Part shown: piece by piece, positions 12,410-15,103 of the stretch
How the letters are laid out: every line of letters begins with the position of its first letter
Position numbering within the stretch: position 1 is the first letter of the stretch
Source: an uncultured Blautia sp.
GTDB taxonomy: Bacteria > Bacillota > Clostridia > Lachnospirales > Lachnospiraceae
Length of the DNA stretch: 15,103 bases
Direction of reading: 5' to 3'
Assembly (NCBI GenBank): GCA_900547615.1
Contig: URHH01000056.1
Coordinates: 1 to 15,103, forward strand
Notes under the pieces: generated by a model
The model's database searches: none
What the model was told of the DNA's origin: nothing
Seen by the model: only the letters and a program-made list of their open reading frames with translations
Made by a program: the position numbers and the translations under genes

Positions 12410-15043
12410 ATGGCTTTATCACCCATGATGCAGGAGTATGTAAAGACAAAAGAAGAATATAAGGACTGTATCCTGTTATACCGTCTTGGGGATTTTTACG
12501 AAATGTTTTTTGAGGACGCCTTGACTGCCTCAAAGGAACTGGAAATTACACTGACGGGAAAGGATTGCGGTCTTGAGGAAAGAGCGCCTATGTGCGGCGT
12601 TCCTTTCCATTCTGTGGAAACGTATATTAACCGTCTGATCGAAAAGGGATATAAGGTTGCCATCTGCGAGCAGGTGGAGGACCCGAAAAAGGCAAAAGGA
12701 CTTGTAAAACGCGAGGTAGTGCGGATCGTTACACCGGGAACTACTCTGGATGCCACCTCCCTTGATGAGACAAAGAACAATTATCTTATGTCTATTGTTT
12801 ATATAGAGGACCATTTTGGCTGTGCTATTGCGGATATTACAACGGGGGACTGTTTTCTGACAGAACTTGATAAAGCGCAGAAGCTTCTCGATGAGATCAA
12901 TAAGTTTACGCCTGCGGAAATTATCTGTAATGAGTCCTTTTTGATGAGCGGGGTGGATACAGAAGATTTAAAAAACCGGCTTGGAATCTGTATTTTTTCT
13001 CAGGAACCCTGGTATTTTGATGATGAGCTCTGCCGGAAAACTTTAAAAGAGCATTTTCAGGTAAACTCTCTGGAGGGACTGGGGATTGAAGAATTTGAAA
13101 GCGGCGTTCTGGCAGCAGGAGCTCTGTTTCTTTATCTTCAGGAAACGCAGAAAACTGCCCTTTCCCATATGGCAGGCATACGCCCGTATTCAGCGGAAAA
13201 ATATATGCTCATCGACAGCTCCAGCAGAAGAAATCTGGAGCTTGTAGAGACGCTTCGTGAAAAACAGAAGAGAGGTTCTCTTTTGTGGGTGCTGGATAAA
13301 ACAAAAACTGCAATGGGAGCAAGAACCCTGCGTTCTTATGTAGAACAGCCCTTAATTGATCAGGAGGAAATTGAGAACCGACTTTCCGCTATTGAGGAGC
13401 TGAATGAACACCCCATGCTTCGGGATGAAATCCGGGAATATCTCCAGCCTGTTTATGATCTGGAGCGTCTTATCAGCCGCATCAGCTATAAATCGGCAAA
13501 TCCCAGAGATATGATCGCTTTTGCCTCTTCTCTGGAAATGCTTCCTCATATTAAACAGGTTATGAAAGAATTTTCGTCTCCTGTATTAAAGCAGCTTGAA
13601 GAAGAGATGGACAGCCTTCTTGATATAAGCGGGTTAATTAAAAAGGCGATCGTGGACGAACCTCCTCTGGCACAAAAAGACGGCGGCATTATACGGGAAG
13701 GTTATAATGAAGACGTAGATAAATTCCGCCGTTCCCGTACAGACGGAAAGAAATGGCTAAGCGAGCTGGAGGCAAGAGAGCGGGAGCGTACCGGAATCCG
13801 CACAATGAAGATTAAATATAACCGGGTGTTCGGATATTCTCTGGAAATCACAAATGCCTTTAAAGATCAGGTTCCGGATAACTACATCCGAAAACAGACG
13901 CTGACAAATGCCGAGCGGTATATTACCCAGGAATTAAAGGAACTGGAGGATCTGATCCTGGGAGCGGAGGATAAACTGTATGCTCTGGAATATGAACTTT
14001 TCTGTGAGGTAAGAGACAAGGTTGGCGCAGAGGTTGTCTGCATTCAGAAAACAGCGAAGGCAGTAGCTGCTATTGATGTTCTGGCATCTCTTTCCCTTGT
14101 TGCACAGAGAAACAATTATGTCCGTCCAAAAATCAACAATACGGGCGTTATCGACATTAAAAACGGAAGACACCCTGTTGTGGAGCAGATGATCGAAAAT
14201 GATATGTTTATTGCAAACGATACGTATCTTGACAGTCAGAAAAAACGGATTTCTATTATTACAGGTCCGAACATGGCGGGAAAATCCACGTATATGCGTC
14301 AGACGGCTCTCATTGTCCTGATGGCGCAGATCGGAAGCTTTGTTCCGGCTGAAAAGGCAAATATCGGAATTGTAGACAGGATTTTTACAAGAGTGGGAGC
14401 TTCTGATGATCTTGCAAGCGGTCAGAGTACCTTTATGGTGGAAATGACAGAGGTTGCAAATATTCTTCGAAACGCTACCTCAAAAAGTCTTCTGATTCTT
14501 GATGAGATTGGAAGAGGAACAAGCACCTTCGACGGACTTTCCATTGCCTGGGCAGTTGTGGAGCATATCAGCAATACAAAGCTCTGCGGAGCGAAAACCC
14601 TGTTCGCTACGCATTATCACGAGCTGACGGAGCTGGAGGGAAAAATATCCGGCGTCAATAATTACTGCATCGCCGTAAAAGAAAAAGGAGACGATATTGT
14701 ATTCCTTCGAAAAATCGTAAAGGGCGGAGCAGATAAAAGCTACGGCATTCAGGTGGCAAAGCTTGCAGGCGTTCCCGATACGGTTATTCAGAGGGCAAAG
14801 GAGCTGGTGGAAGAGTTAAGTGACGCAGACATTACAGCGGCTGTAAAAGATCTCACTGCTCCTAAGAAAAAGCAGAAGATACAGTACGATCAGGTAGATA
14901 TGGCGCAGATGTCACTTTTTGATACGGTGCAGGACAACGACATTATTGACGAAATTAAAGGACTGGAAATTGGAAACTTAACGCCTATGGAGGCTTTGAA
15001 TATTCTTTATAATCTGCAGAATAAAATTAAGAACAGATGGTGA
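12410..15043 (+). CDS. mutS: DNA mismatch repair protein MutS
   Basis: MutS finds base mismatches and small loops after replication and recruits MutL through ATP-driven clamp formation. The 877-residue length is normal for the MutS1 family. The mismatch-wedging Phe-x-Glu lies in GDFYEMF (Phe29, Glu31). The Walker A motif GPNMAGKS is at 619-626, Walker B/signature DEIGRGTS begins at Asp698, and the ATHYHELTEL switch segment follows. The C-terminus holds the helix-turn-helix dimer region (KSYGIQVAKLAGVP) and a QMSLFD segment like the beta-clamp binding motif of Gram-positive MutS. AGGAGG (12395-12400) precedes ATG 12410 by nine bases. mutL starts at its 3' end, so miaB-mutS-mutL form one cluster. 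Confidence 0.97.
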   Translation: MALSPMMQEYVKTKEEYKDCILLYRLGDFYEMFFEDALTASKELEITLTGKDCGLEERAPMCGVPFHSVETYINRLIEKGYKVAICEQVEDPKKAKGLVKREVVRIVTPGTTLDATSLDETKNNYLMSIVYIEDHFGCAIADITTGDCFLTELDKAQKLLDEINKFTPAEIICNESFLMSGVDTEDLKNRLGICIFSQEPWYFDDELCRKTLKEHFQVNSLEGLGIEEFESGVLAAGALFLYLQETQKTALSHMAGIRPYSAEKYMLIDSSSRRNLELVETLREKQKRGSLLWVLDKTKTAMGARTLRSYVEQPLIDQEEIENRLSAIEELNEHPMLRDEIREYLQPVYDLERLISRISYKSANPRDMIAFASSLEMLPHIKQVMKEFSSPVLKQLEEEMDSLLDISGLIKKAIVDEPPLAQKDGGIIREGYNEDVDKFRRSRTDGKKWLSELEARERERTGIRTMKIKYNRVFGYSLEITNAFKDQVPDNYIRKQTLTNAERYITQELKELEDLILGAEDKLYALEYELFCEVRDKVGAEVVCIQKTAKAVAAIDVLASLSLVAQRNNYVRPKINNTGVIDIKNGRHPVVEQMIENDMFIANDTYLDSQKKRISIITGPNMAGKSTYMRQTALIVLMAQIGSFVPAEKANIGIVDRIFTRVGASDDLASGQSTFMVEMTEVANILRNATSKSLLILDEIGRGTSTFDGLSIAWAVVEHISNTKLCGAKTLFATHYHELTELEGKISGVNNYCIAVKEKGDDIVFLRKIVKGGADKSYGIQVAKLAGVPDTVIQRAKELVEELSDADITAAVKDLTAPKKKQKIQYDQVDMAQMSLFDTVQDNDIIDEIKGLEIGNLTPMEALNILYNLQNKIKNRW

Positions 15044-15103
15044 GAAATTTGAGAAAAATTGCAGTTTTAGATCAGCATACCATTGATAAAATAGCGGCAG
15101 GGG
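15037..15103 (+). CDS. mutL: DNA mismatch repair protein MutL, N-terminal fragment cut by window end
   Basis: The last bases encode RKIAVLDQHTIDKIAAG, the conserved N-terminus of MutL, where IDKIAAG begins the GHKL ATPase site. ATG 15037 is in frame, overlaps the mutS stop by seven bases and gives MVRNLRKIA. TTG 15049 would give the more typical MRKIA start, with GGTGAG close upstream. I prefer the ATG, but the start is not settled. The rest lies beyond the window. Confidence 0.88.
   Translation, partial: MVRNLRKIAVLDQHTIDKIAAG

Overview
The window looks like chromosome of a low-GC Gram-positive anaerobe of the Clostridia, most likely a Lachnospiraceae member. The grounds are the style of the housekeeping proteins (ProA, MiaB, MutS, start of MutL), strong AGGAGG-type ribosome binding sites, KTGD/KTAD-type C-terminal wall-sorting tails, and a SipW/TasA-type surface operon preceded by Spo0A-like boxes. 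The genus cannot be settled by reading. All genes recognised lie on the + strand; I found no tRNA, rRNA, CRISPR array or insertion sequence.

Layout. (1) 1-1836: 5-formyltetrahydrofolate cyclo-ligase (5' end cut by the window edge) overlapping proA by 8 bases. (2) 1839-4028: a sigma-A-type promoter, a 683-residue secreted wall-anchored protein with TP/PE-rich linkers and a probable beta-helix, then a hairpin terminator. (3) 4057-4929: an M14 carboxypeptidase-fold protein that has lost both zinc histidines, so probably a pseudoenzyme. (4) 4930-5159: a regulatory region with an inverted repeat enclosing two tandem Spo0A-type boxes, a TATAAT -10, and a 13-codon leader ORF containing three consecutive prolines. 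(5) 5160-10825: a tightly coupled five-gene operon in which every junction is a 4-base stop/start overlap: SipW-type signal peptidase, three TasA/CalY-like secreted proteins (the third with a wall-sorting tail), and a 910-residue secreted adhesin with a fimbrial isopeptide domain and a Cna-B/SpaA-like domain. (6) 10828-10908: a promoter-like sequence, a dyad and a terminator. (7) 10933-15103: miaB, mutS and the start of mutL.

How it may work together. The operon reads as a self-contained surface-fibre system. The ER-type signal peptidase would process the three TasA-like precursors. The first two would form the filament body, the third would tie the filament to the wall through a sortase encoded elsewhere, and the large protein would be the adhesive component. 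Spo0A-type boxes centred about 50 bases upstream of the predicted start suggest control by the sporulation/biofilm regulator, as matrix production is in Bacillus, but here apparently by direct binding. The surface block sits between ordinary metabolic and DNA-repair genes, like an accessory cassette in a housekeeping neighbourhood. Family assignments rest on motifs read by eye; the roles of individual fibre subunits are inference.
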